64,000 nt of DNA from Pseudoxanthomonas gei (lineage in GTDB: Bacteria; Pseudomonadota; Gammaproteobacteria; Xanthomonadales; Xanthomonadaceae), in assembly GCF_010119615.1 (NCBI RefSeq), contig NZ_QOVG01000002.1:62001-126000 (forward strand), given 5' to 3'. Positions within the stretch are counted from its first letter, which is position 1. Every line of letters starts with the position of its first letter. A model generated the notes under the pieces. That model made no database searches and was not told the DNA's origin. It worked only from the letters and a program-made list of their open reading frames with translations. A program made the translations under genes and the position numbers. Shown one piece after another: positions 17,200 to 24,906 of this stretch.

Positions 17200-17829
17200 A
17201 TGAAGTGGGTTGCGAGCCTATTCGTGTTTTTGCTGGCTTTCAATGCTCGGGCAGAGGTCGACTTCATGGGACTAAAACTCGGCGCGCCAATTGCTTCAGT
17301 TCCGGAATGCGCTTATGTATCAGCGAGCTATAACCAGCGGACGTACTTGGGCTTTGACGCAGGACCATGCTGGCGGTCAGGCGCCATGCGCCCGACAGAG
17401 GAGCTGTCTAAAGCAAAAGTCTTCAAGGTGTTTTATAGCGCGCCCAAAGATAAAAAGCCCGAAGGAATAAAGTGGACTCAGGTGCTGGTGGTGGACGGCA
17501 AGGTTGCGGGCATCCTGGCGACCACTGACGGCGCTATCCATAAGGACGAGTTGCTAGCACTTTTGTTAGAAAAATATGGTTCTCCTTCAACCGGCGCCCC
17601 TGCTAGAAACAGTGAAGAATTACGTCAGCGGCGATTGGATCGACTCAAAGTGGCGCGTGAAGGTCGGACATTTGTCGAAAACGTCGAATGGCTAAATTTG
17701 GGCGGCACGGGTATACGCGTTACGTTTACTGCTGTCGAAAAGAAGTCAGGATACGGAAGTATTGAGGTGTTCACGCCGACGGGTGATGATCACATTAGCG
17801 TGGTGAAGCCGTTGGAGCCTACGTTCTAG
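17200..17829 (+). CDS. Secreted protein of unknown function
   Basis: The 209-residue protein has a clear signal peptide (MKWVASLFVFLLAFNARA, cleavage before EVDF). The mature part starts FMGLKLGAPIASVPEC and has two cysteines in its first 60 residues. This is reminiscent of periplasmic proteins with a GLxLGxxxxxV start, but no family is recognised. AAAGGAAATTAG before the ATG is a good ribosome binding site. It stands alone between two repeat clusters. Confidence 0.65.
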   Translation: MKWVASLFVFLLAFNARAEVDFMGLKLGAPIASVPECAYVSASYNQRTYLGFDAGPCWRSGAMRPTEELSKAKVFKVFYSAPKDKKPEGIKWTQVLVVDGKVAGILATTDGAIHKDELLALLLEKYGSPSTGAPARNSEELRQRRLDRLKVAREGRTFVENVEWLNLGGTGIRVTFTAVEKKSGYGSIEVFTPTGDDHISVVKPLEPTF

Positions 17830-17834
17830 CCCGC

Positions 17835-17860
17835 GTAGCCTGGGTAAGCGAAGCGCACGC
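17835..17860. repeat. GTAGCCCGGGTAAGCG-family repeat
   Basis: GTAGCCTGGGTAAGCGAAGCGCACGC follows the stop codon of the secreted protein gene by a few bases. It is of the same family as the copy at 24562-24591. Confidence 0.65.
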
Positions 17861-17943
17861 AAGGCGCTTCACACTTGAACTCTACGTGTGCCGGGTGCGG
17901 CCCCGGTATCAAGTACGGGCAGGCTCTGGCATTACCCCGCGGA

Positions 17944-18092
17944 AAAAGGGGTCCAAGTTCATTTCTTTACTCATGAAATGAACCAGACCCTTTTCAGTCC
18001 GGTGGTCAAAAACGGGGTCAGGTTCATTTTCTTCGATAAAAAAGGGTCAGGTTCATTTCTTTTATTAAAGAAAATCAACCCGACATCTTTTT
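17944..18092. repeat. GGGTCAGGTTCATTTC-type repeats, copies 3 and 4
   Basis: Two or three half-palindromes occur in succession: AAAGGGGTCCAAGTTCATTTC with GAAATGAACCAGACCC, then GGGGTCAGGTTCATTTTCTT, then GGGTCAGGTTCATTTC with AAGAAAATCAACCCGAC. This nested arrangement suggests repeated insertion or duplication at one place. Frames crossing it are not genes. Confidence 0.75.
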
Positions 18093-18224
18093 CTCAGCGC
18101 TCGCTACATCCTAATAGCTCTTCGGCGCGACCCCGGCCGCATACTGCCGGTTGCGTCAGTGTATGGCGGAAGGCGGTATCCGCCATGTTTCGGACATTTT
18201 ATCTTGTTGGAGTAATCTCGATAA

Positions 18225-19127
18225 ATGGATAAATCCAACAAGCTCCAGATGCATTTCATTTCGCAGGGCATGCTTCTCATAGCCACGATTGCGACTCTGC
18301 TCTTGCTGGCCAACGCTGCGCGCGGCGAGTCAGTACACGCCGCAGCGAAAGTCGGCGAGGAGTCTGAAATCAGCATGAGTTACCAGACCGCCGACCAGAC
18401 CAGTGATGGCTCCTCGGGAAGCTCCAGCGGTCGGGATGCCGTTGTCGAACGCGTGATAGGAGTGCGCGAAGGCGGTTCGGAGCTGGAGTTTGATCTTCCG
18501 AAGAAAGCCACAGCAGAGGAGAGAGCGCGCAACTGGCAGTTTCCTGTGCGAGTTTTCAAGCCGACCAGCGGATCGATGGAGTTGCTCAACCGCTCCGAAC
18601 TCGAAGAGCGAATAGAGGGTTGGCTCAAGGCCGCCGGGTGGACTCGTGCCGCGTGTGGGCGCTGGATTTTTACATGGGCTGCATTTCGTATCGAATGCGA
18701 ACCAGAGTCGGTGATCGAGTTGGTTGAATCGTACGATCTTGGATCCGCTGGGATGCAGGCGGGAGATACTTACCGGGACGCTAAAGCAAGAAGCCCTGGA
18801 GTGTTGACGAGGAAATCGACCGGACCCGACGGAGCGACGTTTGCTGTCGTACTGGAAATCGACCCTGACGTATTCCGTCGCGCTCGCGCCGAATCCGATG
18901 TTGCTCTCGGGGAGATGACACAGAAGCCGGTGACGCTGGACGCGGCACTCCGGGAGCGTGCCCAGGAAGAAGTATCCGGCACCATTTCAGTCACTATGGA
19001 CACGGACCTCGCCGGGAATATATGGAGGCGGACAAAGGTAACCAAGGTGGAAACCAAGGGTCGGAACGGCAGAACCGAAAGCCAGACAGTGTCAGAGACT
19101 GTCGAACGCCGACCTGTTCAGCATTAA
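18225..19127 (+). CDS. Secreted protein of unknown function
   Basis: The 300-residue protein has a long N-region (MDKSNKLQMHFISQG) followed by a hydrophobic core (MLLIATIATLLLLANAARG) that fits a signal peptide or anchor. The mature region begins acidic and serine-rich (DQTSDGSSGSSSGRD), then a mixed alpha/beta region with two cysteines about 13 apart. No family is recognised. GGAGTAATCT precedes the ATG. It is flanked on both sides by the GGGGTCAGG repeats, so it may be cargo of the island. Confidence 0.6.
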   Translation: MDKSNKLQMHFISQGMLLIATIATLLLLANAARGESVHAAAKVGEESEISMSYQTADQTSDGSSGSSSGRDAVVERVIGVREGGSELEFDLPKKATAEERARNWQFPVRVFKPTSGSMELLNRSELEERIEGWLKAAGWTRAACGRWIFTWAAFRIECEPESVIELVESYDLGSAGMQAGDTYRDAKARSPGVLTRKSTGPDGATFAVVLEIDPDVFRRARAESDVALGEMTQKPVTLDAALRERAQEEVSGTISVTMDTDLAGNIWRRTKVTKVETKGRNGRTESQTVSETVERRPVQH

Positions 19128-19225
19128 AAGAAGCCCAGAAAAGCGGTTAGCTTAATTTCTTGTACCATCTCTTTCTCATTTCTCGTCTTAATATCCGACA
19201 GCAGCAACCGACAAAGGAATGTGGA

Positions 19226-19275
19226 AAAAGGGGTCAGGTTCATTTCTTTCTACTTAGGAAATGAAGCTAGCCATT
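19226..19275. repeat. GGGTCAGGTTCATTTC-type inverted repeat, copy 5
   Basis: AAAAAGGGGTCAGGTTCATTTCTTT is followed by a partial second arm, AGGAAATGAAGCTAGCC, which has diverged. Confidence 0.75.
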
Positions 19276-19375
19276 CTGGCCAGCTTCAGAAGCAGGCCCG
19301 CCGCATAGTTTTCGCGGTTGCGTTTACCTCCCAGAGAACCCGTAATGATCACCGACGACATAATTGAGGTGTCTC

Positions 19376-20170
19376 ATGGGAATTGCTGGATACGAACACG
19401 GTTGCCACACCTGCACACTTTGCTTCACAGGTTCAAAGACCCAAATCACCCATAACGATCAATGGCGCCTAACTAATTGGCCTGCGTATTGGGGCGCAAC
19501 CAACCCAGAGGTCATGGTGCTCGGCTTCTCTATGGGAGCCAACCAAGCGCGTGCAGCCAGGGAGCGGGAGTTCGATCAGGTCGCCTATATCGGCATGCGT
19601 CCAGCCATGGCGAAGATCTTGGCGAGTCTTGGGCTTGAGCTGGGGCAGTCGATCGATTCCTCCATGACCCGGTTTAGCAAGCGGGTTGGCTACTCCTCGA
19701 TTTCTCGCTGCAGCCTTGAAATGTGGGAGAAAGGTAGTTGGAAGACCAGCGGCACAATCATGACTAAGGCAACCACCGATCCTTGGTCCAATAGCATCCT
19801 AGAACGTTGCGTGCAGACCTACCTGCCTTCAATGCCTTTCACCGCCAAGGTGGTGGTGCTATTGGGATCTAGCCCCGTCTACATCAATGGCATTATCAAG
19901 CTAATCCGGAAGACCTTCCCAGACTTCGCCTACATCAATGAGGTCGCCTTCAAGGCCGATGGTCGGACTTGGGTGTTTGTTGTCCATCCGAAGGCCCAAG
20001 GCAACCAAGTGACTGATTGGCTGACTGGTTTAGCCACGTCAGTAGCTGGCGCAAAGCGGGGGCTCGCCATTACCGCTGTCAGCGCAGCTTTGAAAGCCAA
20101 AGTAGATGCAGCACCATCCTCATTGATTGGTCTGCGTCGGCTCGTGAAGCGTACGCCTGTAGTCGCTTAA
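19376..20170 (+). CDS. Uncharacterised protein, possible uracil-DNA-glycosylase-like fold
   Basis: The 264-residue protein opens with a Cys pair (HTCTLC), then NPEVMVLGFSMGANQ, which resembles the first glycosylase motif (a strand followed by G-x-S/A-P-G). In its second half are KVVVLLGSSPVYIN and FVVHPKAQGN, similar in place to the central strand and the HPS-x-x-N motif of uracil-DNA glycosylases. The similarity is by eye and the usual catalytic Asp is not evident. GAGGT five bases before the ATG decides the start over an upstream TTG. It is the last gene of the repeat-rich island. Confidence 0.5.
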   Translation: MGIAGYEHGCHTCTLCFTGSKTQITHNDQWRLTNWPAYWGATNPEVMVLGFSMGANQARAAREREFDQVAYIGMRPAMAKILASLGLELGQSIDSSMTRFSKRVGYSSISRCSLEMWEKGSWKTSGTIMTKATTDPWSNSILERCVQTYLPSMPFTAKVVVLLGSSPVYINGIIKLIRKTFPDFAYINEVAFKADGRTWVFVVHPKAQGNQVTDWLTGLATSVAGAKRGLAITAVSAALKAKVDAAPSSLIGLRRLVKRTPVVA

Positions 20171-20222
20171 CGTGCGTAAGGCGGAGTTAAAGGGACGGAG
20201 GCAATTAAGTGTCCGCGGTAAA

Positions 20223-20275
20223 ACGGGGTCAAGTTCATTTTCTTTCACTCAAGAAATGAACCTGACCCCTTTTGG
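20223..20275. repeat. GGGTCAGGTTCATTTC-type inverted repeat, copy 6
   Basis: ACGGGGTCAAGTTCATTTTCTT and AAGAAATGAACCTGACCCCT are inverted around TCACTC. This copy marks the right edge of the AT-richer island. Confidence 0.8.
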
Positions 20276-20351
20276 TCCAGAGTCAGGTCCGAAGGCGATG
20301 CAGGCGGGGCGACTGCGGTAGCCTGCGCAAAACCCCGGATGCCCTGCTCGA

Positions 20352-21062
20352 ATGGAAACCCTGCTGCCTAGCCTGTTTTTACTGGCCCTGCTGGACAGCC
20401 TGAATCCCTCCGCCCTGGTCGTGGCGTTGTGGTTGCTTTCCCGCCCGCAGCCCGCGTCCCGACTGCTGCCCTACGTGGCCGGCATAGTGGCGACCTACCT
20501 GTCTTTGGGTATCGCCATGATGCTGGGCTTCACCGCGCTGAGCCAGCGCCTGGGCCAGGCACTGGACCATCCGGTTGCCCTTATCGTGCAGGGCGTGCTG
20601 GGCGCCGCATTGCTGGTGTATGCCATCTTTGCGCCGTCCACTGCCCACGCGGCACCCGAACCCAAACTGCCGGCCACCGGAAAACGGCTGGGCTTCTTCC
20701 TGCTGGGCATGGCGGTGACTGCCGCCGAACTGGTCACCGCGCTGCCTTACTTCGCCGCCATCGCCCTGATGATCAGCGACAAACTTGGACCCGCGCAGTG
20801 GCTGCCGCTGCTGCTGGGTTACAACCTGATCTTCGTGGCGCCGCCGTTGCTGCTGCTTGGCCTGCATGCGGTGCTGGGACAACGTAGCGACGAACGCTTC
20901 GCCCGCTGGCGCGAGCGTCTGCGGCGGGGCGCTCGTGAAGCCACGCTCTGGATTTTCGCCCTCGTCGGCGTGGCCCTGATGGGCGATGCCGCCACCCGCT
21001 GGATCGCCGCAGGCAAGGACGCCGCGACGCCTTCGATATCGACGCAACCTGGGGCCTCGTAG
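20352..21062 (+). CDS. GAP/Sap-type (LysE-like) integral membrane protein
   Basis: The 236-residue protein has about six membrane helices. It opens with LLDSLNPSALVVALWLLSRP, the start typical of the GAP/Sap family (PF11139) and related LysE/DsbD-like exporters. A soluble linker with APEPKLPATGKR lies between helices 3 and 4. Such proteins move small solutes or lipids, but no substrate can be named. It is an isolated gene between repeats. Confidence 0.65.
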   Translation: METLLPSLFLLALLDSLNPSALVVALWLLSRPQPASRLLPYVAGIVATYLSLGIAMMLGFTALSQRLGQALDHPVALIVQGVLGAALLVYAIFAPSTAHAAPEPKLPATGKRLGFFLLGMAVTAAELVTALPYFAAIALMISDKLGPAQWLPLLLGYNLIFVAPPLLLLGLHAVLGQRSDERFARWRERLRRGAREATLWIFALVGVALMGDAATRWIAAGKDAATPSISTQPGAS

Positions 21063-21204
21063 GATGGGTCGAGCGTAGCGACACCCATCGCTCTTCCTGC
21101 CCGGAGCGATAGAGCACCAAACTGACCATCTATTTTCCTAAGCTCATGGCGGCATTGATGCGTCACGCGTGATGGGTGTCGCTACGCTCGACCCATCCTA
21201 CGAT
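21061..21204. repeat. REPIN: paired inverted REPs of the GGATGGGTCGAGCGTAGCG family
   Basis: TAGGATGGGTCGAGCGTAGCGACACCCATC (21061-21090) and its reverse complement (about 21173-21202) face each other across about 80 bases. This is the doublet layout of REPIN elements mobilised by RAYT transposases. A transposase relic starts right after it. Confidence 0.8.
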
Positions 21205-21207
21205 CTC

Positions 21208-21432
21208 TCCACATCCGCATGGCAGTCCCGTTACTGGGAGCGCACCGTCCGCGACGAGGCGGAACTCCAGAGGCGCGTGGACTACGTGCATATCAACCCG
21301 CTCAAGCATGGGCTGGTGGAGGCGGTGAAGGACTGGCCGCATTCCACCTTCCATCGCTACGTGGACAAGGGCTGGTTGCCGCTGGACTGGGCCGCTCCGG
21401 ACGACGCCATCGGTGAGCTCGGCGAACGGTGA
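21208..21432 (+). pseudogene. RAYT (REP-associated tyrosine transposase) 3' relic
   Basis: The frame encodes WQSRYWERTVRDEAELQRRV, then DYVHINPLKHGLVEAVKDWP and a KGWLPLDWA ending, which matches the C-terminal third of the intact RAYT at 24907-25422. The N-terminal part with the HUH motif is gone and replaced by the REP doublet. The tyrosine motif (DYVHINP) survives but the protein cannot act. Confidence 0.75.
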
Positions 21433-21436
21433 CGGC

Positions 21437-21471
21437 TTTCCCCGGGTGCGCTGCGCTTAACCGGGCTACTT
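21437..21471. repeat. GTAGCCCGGGTAAGCG-family repeat (inverted)
   Basis: CCCCGGGTGCGCTGCGCTTAACCGGGCTAC is the reverse complement of the copy at 24562-24591, with one or two differences. It follows the transposase relic. The 210 bases from here to 21681 show no convincing gene. Confidence 0.7.
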
Positions 21472-21680
21472 GCTACTTGCTTGCCTGATGGTCGGATATC
21501 GCTGGAATCGGATGCCGGGCGCAACAGACTTCTTCACCCTGGTGGCACTGATCGAGCGACCCGCCATCGCGCGGGTGATAATCGAGCCGACCACGGGCAC
21601 GACGCCGGTCGCGGACGCGCTGCGCTACTCGCTGCGCAGACCTGACGCCGCGGCCTCGACCGTCCCCGGAGATTCCCTGT

Positions 21681-22523
21681 ATGTCCACGCCTGACCCCAG
21701 CGAACGCCGCCGCCAGTTCCGCGCATTGCACCAGGGCGGCTGCTTCCTCCTGCCCAACCCCTGGGATATCGGCAGCGCGCGCTATCTGCAAAGTGTGGGC
21801 TTCAAGGCCTTGGCTTCGACCAGTTCCGGGCATGCGTGGAGCCAGGGCAAGGCCGATGGGGCCGAGGACCTGGAACAGGTGCTGGCGCATCTGCGTGAAA
21901 TGTCCGCTGCCACGTCCCTGCCGTTGAATGCGGATTTTGGCGATGGCTTCGGCAAGACCCCGGCCGACGTCGAACAGGCCGTCCTGCGCGCGATCGACAC
22001 CGGCGTGGCCGGGCTGTCCATCGAAGACGCCAGTCCGGATCCTTCCCAGCCGCTCAGGCCATTGGACGAGGCGCTGGCCCGGCTGCGTGCCGCGCGCGCG
22101 GCGATCGACCGGTCTGGTGCGGACGTGATGCTGATCGGACGCGCCGAGAACTTCTTCGTTGGCCAACCCGATATCGAGGACACCCTGGTGCGCCTGCGCG
22201 CTTATGCCGATGCGGGGGCGGACTGCCTGTACGCGCCGGGTATCGTGCAGCGTGCCCACATCGAGGCCGTGGTGGCGGCGGTGGCACCGAAGCCGGTCAA
22301 CCTGCTGGTGGGTGGCACCAGTGCGTTCACCCTGCAGGACATCGCCGCGATGGGGGTGCGCCGGGTCAGCCTGGGCGGTGCACTGGCGCGCGCCGCCTGG
22401 GGCGGCTTCATGCAGGCCACCCGGCTGCTGCAGGAACAGGGAAGCTTCGCCGGGCTGGAAGCTGCGACGCCGGGTGCCACGTTGAATGCATTGTTCGATC
22501 ACCCGACGCCAAAGCCGGCGTAG
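21681..22523 (+). CDS. Isocitrate lyase/PEP-mutase family protein
   Basis: The 280-residue TIM-barrel enzyme forms or breaks C-C or C-P bonds of oxo-acids. It begins with the family start FRALHQGGCFLLPNPWDIGSA. It has LPLNADFGDGFG (metal-binding Asp residues), GLSIEDAS and MLIGRAENFF. The usual KKCGH catalytic loop of isocitrate lyase is absent, as in the PEPM/oxaloacetate-decarboxylase-like branch. Substrate unknown. The GTAGCCCGG repeat follows the stop directly. Confidence 0.82.
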   Translation: MSTPDPSERRRQFRALHQGGCFLLPNPWDIGSARYLQSVGFKALASTSSGHAWSQGKADGAEDLEQVLAHLREMSAATSLPLNADFGDGFGKTPADVEQAVLRAIDTGVAGLSIEDASPDPSQPLRPLDEALARLRAARAAIDRSGADVMLIGRAENFFVGQPDIEDTLVRLRAYADAGADCLYAPGIVQRAHIEAVVAAVAPKPVNLLVGGTSAFTLQDIAAMGVRRVSLGGALARAAWGGFMQATRLLQEQGSFAGLEAATPGATLNALFDHPTPKPA

Positions 22524-22549
22524 CCCGGACAAGCGCAGCGCACCCCGGC
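22521..22549. repeat. GTAGCCCGGGTAAGCG-family repeat
   Basis: TAGCCCGGACAAGCGCAGCGCACCCCGG begins at the stop codon of the PEP-mutase-like gene, so the repeat supplies the stop. Confidence 0.7.
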
Positions 22550-22629
22550 GACCTGCTTCGTGCGTTCCGACCGCCATGGCAGACTATCGGCGGGGACGGT
22601 GCCATGACGGCGCCGAGGGGAAACATCGA

Positions 22630-23412
22630 ATGCATTGCGTACAGCGGGCCGCCCGTGGCGGGCGTGTGGTGGGTTGGGTCCTGTGCCTGGCACTGCTGGC
22701 CGGTTGCGGCGGCGGTCCGGACGGCAACGAATACGTGGACTATGACGGCACCACGCTGGTCGTCGAGGGCACTGAATATGCGCGGGAAAACACCATGGAC
22801 CCGCCCGGTACCTTTCTTCCCGGACGCGTCGTGGTGCAGCCCGAGGAGGGGAAACTGGACGACGCCGTGGCCCTCATCAAACGCTACGGCCTCACGCTTG
22901 AAGGGCGCAGCGCCGAGGGCTGGCTGCTGGCCAAGGCACCCGACGGGTTCGAGATGCAGTGGGCGGCTGCCCTTCAGGCCAAGCTCGGCGGGCGCAGCTT
23001 TGCGACCAACGACTCCGCCCAGTCGCCCACGCCGATCGTCGCGGCTGCGGCCGCAGGTGGCGATGCGCCGGTCGCCGAAGAGTCCGTCCCTGCTGATGAG
23101 CCGTCCGCCTCGGACGTGCGCCGCATCGCCATCGAGAGATACGAGCGGATTGAGCAGGCCGGCGGCCTTCCCATGACCCTGACTGCCACCGGTCAGCCGC
23201 TGCTCCTGCATGCCAAGGTGTTCGATGCACGCAAGGAATCCTGCCGGCGGCTTCCCGGCGCCAAGCCCGGCGAGTGGGAATGCGAAGCCGAGCTGATGAT
23301 GGGGCTGTGCAACGGCGACTGCGACCCGGCCGACGAAGAACCCCTGCCCAAGGGCGAGCGCGTGGCCATTCGCTGGGATCCTGCGCAGCGTGGTTTCGCG
23401 CTCGACGACTGA
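22630..23412 (+). CDS. Lipoprotein of unknown function
   Basis: The 260-residue protein has a lipobox (LALLAGC, then GGG) at the end of a short hydrophobic signal, so it is lipid-anchored, probably in the outer membrane. A middle Ala/Pro/Asp-rich linker separates an N-terminal domain (PGRVVVQPEEGKLDDAV) from a C-terminal part with four cysteines (ESC, WECEAE, GLCNGDCDP). No family is recognised. GAGGGG before the ATG at 22630 decides the start. Confidence 0.68.
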   Translation: MHCVQRAARGGRVVGWVLCLALLAGCGGGPDGNEYVDYDGTTLVVEGTEYARENTMDPPGTFLPGRVVVQPEEGKLDDAVALIKRYGLTLEGRSAEGWLLAKAPDGFEMQWAAALQAKLGGRSFATNDSAQSPTPIVAAAAAGGDAPVAEESVPADEPSASDVRRIAIERYERIEQAGGLPMTLTATGQPLLLHAKVFDARKESCRRLPGAKPGEWECEAELMMGLCNGDCDPADEEPLPKGERVAIRWDPAQRGFALDD

Positions 23413-23568
23413 CCTGGAACCAACGCGCCGCGGCCAGGCATGCAGCCGGTGCGCTGCACACTGGAACCCCACGTGCGCCGGCGTGGACTGCGCATTATCA
23501 AAACTGTCATGCCGGCTTAAACATTCGTATGGCAGCCTGCAGGGCCAAAAAAAGACAGGAGATCCGTT

Positions 23569-24000
23569 ATGAAGATCGTGACCAGTCTCAGTTTCCGCGG
23601 CCAGTGTCGCGAGGCGTTCGAGTTCTACGCGCAAGTACTCGGCGGCAGGATCACCGCCGCCCATCCCTACAGCGAGGCGCCGCCTGACATGCCGGTGAGC
23701 GATCCGAAGTACAAGGACTGGCTGATGCATTGCTGGCTGGACGTCGGCGACCAGGCGCTGATGGGGGCGGACATGGACACCGCGTGGGCGCCCAACATCG
23801 ACAAGCCGAAGAACGGCTTCGATGTCACCCTGCATACCGACGATCCGGCCCAGGCACGCCGCTGGTTCGATGCCTTGAAGGAAGGCGGCAAGGTGGTCAT
23901 GGATTTCAGCGAGACCTTCTGGTCCCCTGGCTATGGCGCACTGGTCGACCGGTTCGGCGTGCCGTGGATGGTGAACACGGTTCCGGCCTCGCGCACATGA
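23569..24000 (+). CDS. VOC/PhnB-like glyoxalase-fold protein
   Basis: The 143-residue protein has the PhnB/3-demethylubiquinone-methyltransferase-like VOC pattern: LSFRGQCREAFEFYAQVLGG at the start, a long central insertion, and FWSPGYGALVDRFGVPWMVN at the end. Members bind small molecules in a cupped beta-barrel, with or without metal. Function unknown. CAGGAGATCCGTT is a good ribosome binding site. Confidence 0.82.
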   Translation: MKIVTSLSFRGQCREAFEFYAQVLGGRITAAHPYSEAPPDMPVSDPKYKDWLMHCWLDVGDQALMGADMDTAWAPNIDKPKNGFDVTLHTDDPAQARRWFDALKEGGKVVMDFSETFWSPGYGALVDRFGVPWMVNTVPASRT

Positions 24001-24043
24001 AGGGTGCGCCACCGTGCACCTTGGCAGTCCCGTGATCCGGTGA

Positions 24044-24124
24044 TCCCGTAGGGGCTTGAGCCCACCGCTCCTGTCTCGACGCAGGGCAAGTCTGAAGCGT
24101 AAAGGCGGTGGGCCATGGCCCACC
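24044..24124. repeat. REP pair with perfect palindrome GGTGGGCCATGGCCCACC
   Basis: GTAGGGGCTTGAGCCCACCGCTCC and AGGCGGTGGGCCATGGCCCACC face each other. The 18-base palindrome at 24107-24124 is perfect. It is another REP doublet family, upstream of the FKBP gene. Confidence 0.7.
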
Positions 24125-24201
24125 CAGGAAATTCTTTTTTCGTGAACAACGCGAGCGCTAAACTACGCGCCACGAAACCACCAGGCTCAAAAGGAAACTT
24201 C

Positions 24202-24555
24202 ATGGCATTCACCACACTGGCCTCCGGCCTGCAGTTCGAAGACACCGTCGTCGGCACCGGCGCCGAGGCCGCGCCCGGCCGCAACGTCACCGTGCATTAC
24301 ACGGGCTGGCTCTACGAAAACGACACCCAAGGTGAAAAATTCGATTCCAGCAAGGACCGTGGCGAACCCTTCGTATTCCCGCTGGGCGGTGGCATGGTCA
24401 TCAAGGGCTGGGACGAAGGCGTGCAGGGCATGAAGGAAGGCGGCCAGCGCACGCTGATCATCCCGGCCAACCTTGGCTACGGTGCGCGCGGCGCCGGTGG
24501 CGTGATTCCACCCAATGCCACGCTGAAGTTCGAAGTCGAACTGCTGGGCGCCTGA
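24202..24555 (+). CDS. FKBP-type peptidyl-prolyl cis-trans isomerase
   Basis: The 117-residue single-domain enzyme catalyses proline isomerisation. Typical motifs are [48 protein letters not shown] (split over two strands), and the end [22 protein letters not shown]. There is no signal peptide, so it is cytosolic. AAGGAAACTTC before ATG 24202 marks the start. It stands alone between repeats. Confidence 0.93.
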   Translation: MAFTTLASGLQFEDTVVGTGAEAAPGRNVTVHYTGWLYENDTQGEKFDSSKDRGEPFVFPLGGGMVIKGWDEGVQGMKEGGQRTLIIPANLGYGARGAGGVIPPNATLKFEVELLGA

Positions 24556-24561
24556 AGCCAC

Positions 24562-24591
24562 GTAGCCCGGGTAAGCGCAGCGCACCCGGGG
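24562..24591. repeat. GTAGCCCGGGTAAGCG-family repeat, best copy
   Basis: GTAGCCCGGGTAAGCGCAGCGCACCCGGGG has complementary ends (CCCGGG at both sides) and can form a hairpin with a GTAAGCGCAGCGCA core. Confidence 0.75.
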
Positions 24592-24754
24592 TGCTGGATG
24601 CTGGAACCTAAAGAGGTGCCCGGAGCGCCCCGGTACAAGCTGCGTGACGGACTCTTTGGCCTTGCCCGCGCTACTCGCTGCCTGCGACACCGCGAAAAGG
24701 CGGTAGCCAGCGCGGGCAGGCAGGCCGAACTCAGCTCACGGATTTGCGATGTCG

Positions 24755-24825
24755 TTCGTGGCGGGTCAAGACCCGCCCTACGCATCGGTGCCATGAGGAG
24801 GGCGGGTCTCGACCCGCCATGGCCG
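24755..24825. repeat. REPIN of the GGCGGGTCAAGACCCGCC family upstream of the RAYT gene
   Basis: Two palindromes, GGCGGGTCAAGACCCGCC (about 24760-24777) and GGCGGGTCTCGACCCGCC (about 24801-24818), are separated by about 25 bases. The same doublet forms the 187-bp array at 28.1-28.8 kb and a copy near 62.63 kb. Confidence 0.8.
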
Positions 24826-24906
24826 GCGCGGCATACCGCACGCCACCGCACAAGCCTGACGGAACAAGGTGGGGTTTTCCGGTTACGCGGGGGCAGCAAC
24901 GTTGCG

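Noticed and set aside
17888..18232. 114-residue plus-strand frame
   Set aside because: Most of it lies in two GGGGTCAGG-type repeats. No signal or family is present.
15146..20275. Integron-type cassette array
   Set aside because: The repeats are constant REP-like palindromes without attC core sites in consistent positions, and no integrase gene is seen. GCTTAAC...GTTAAAG near 20166-20193 is too short for an attC.
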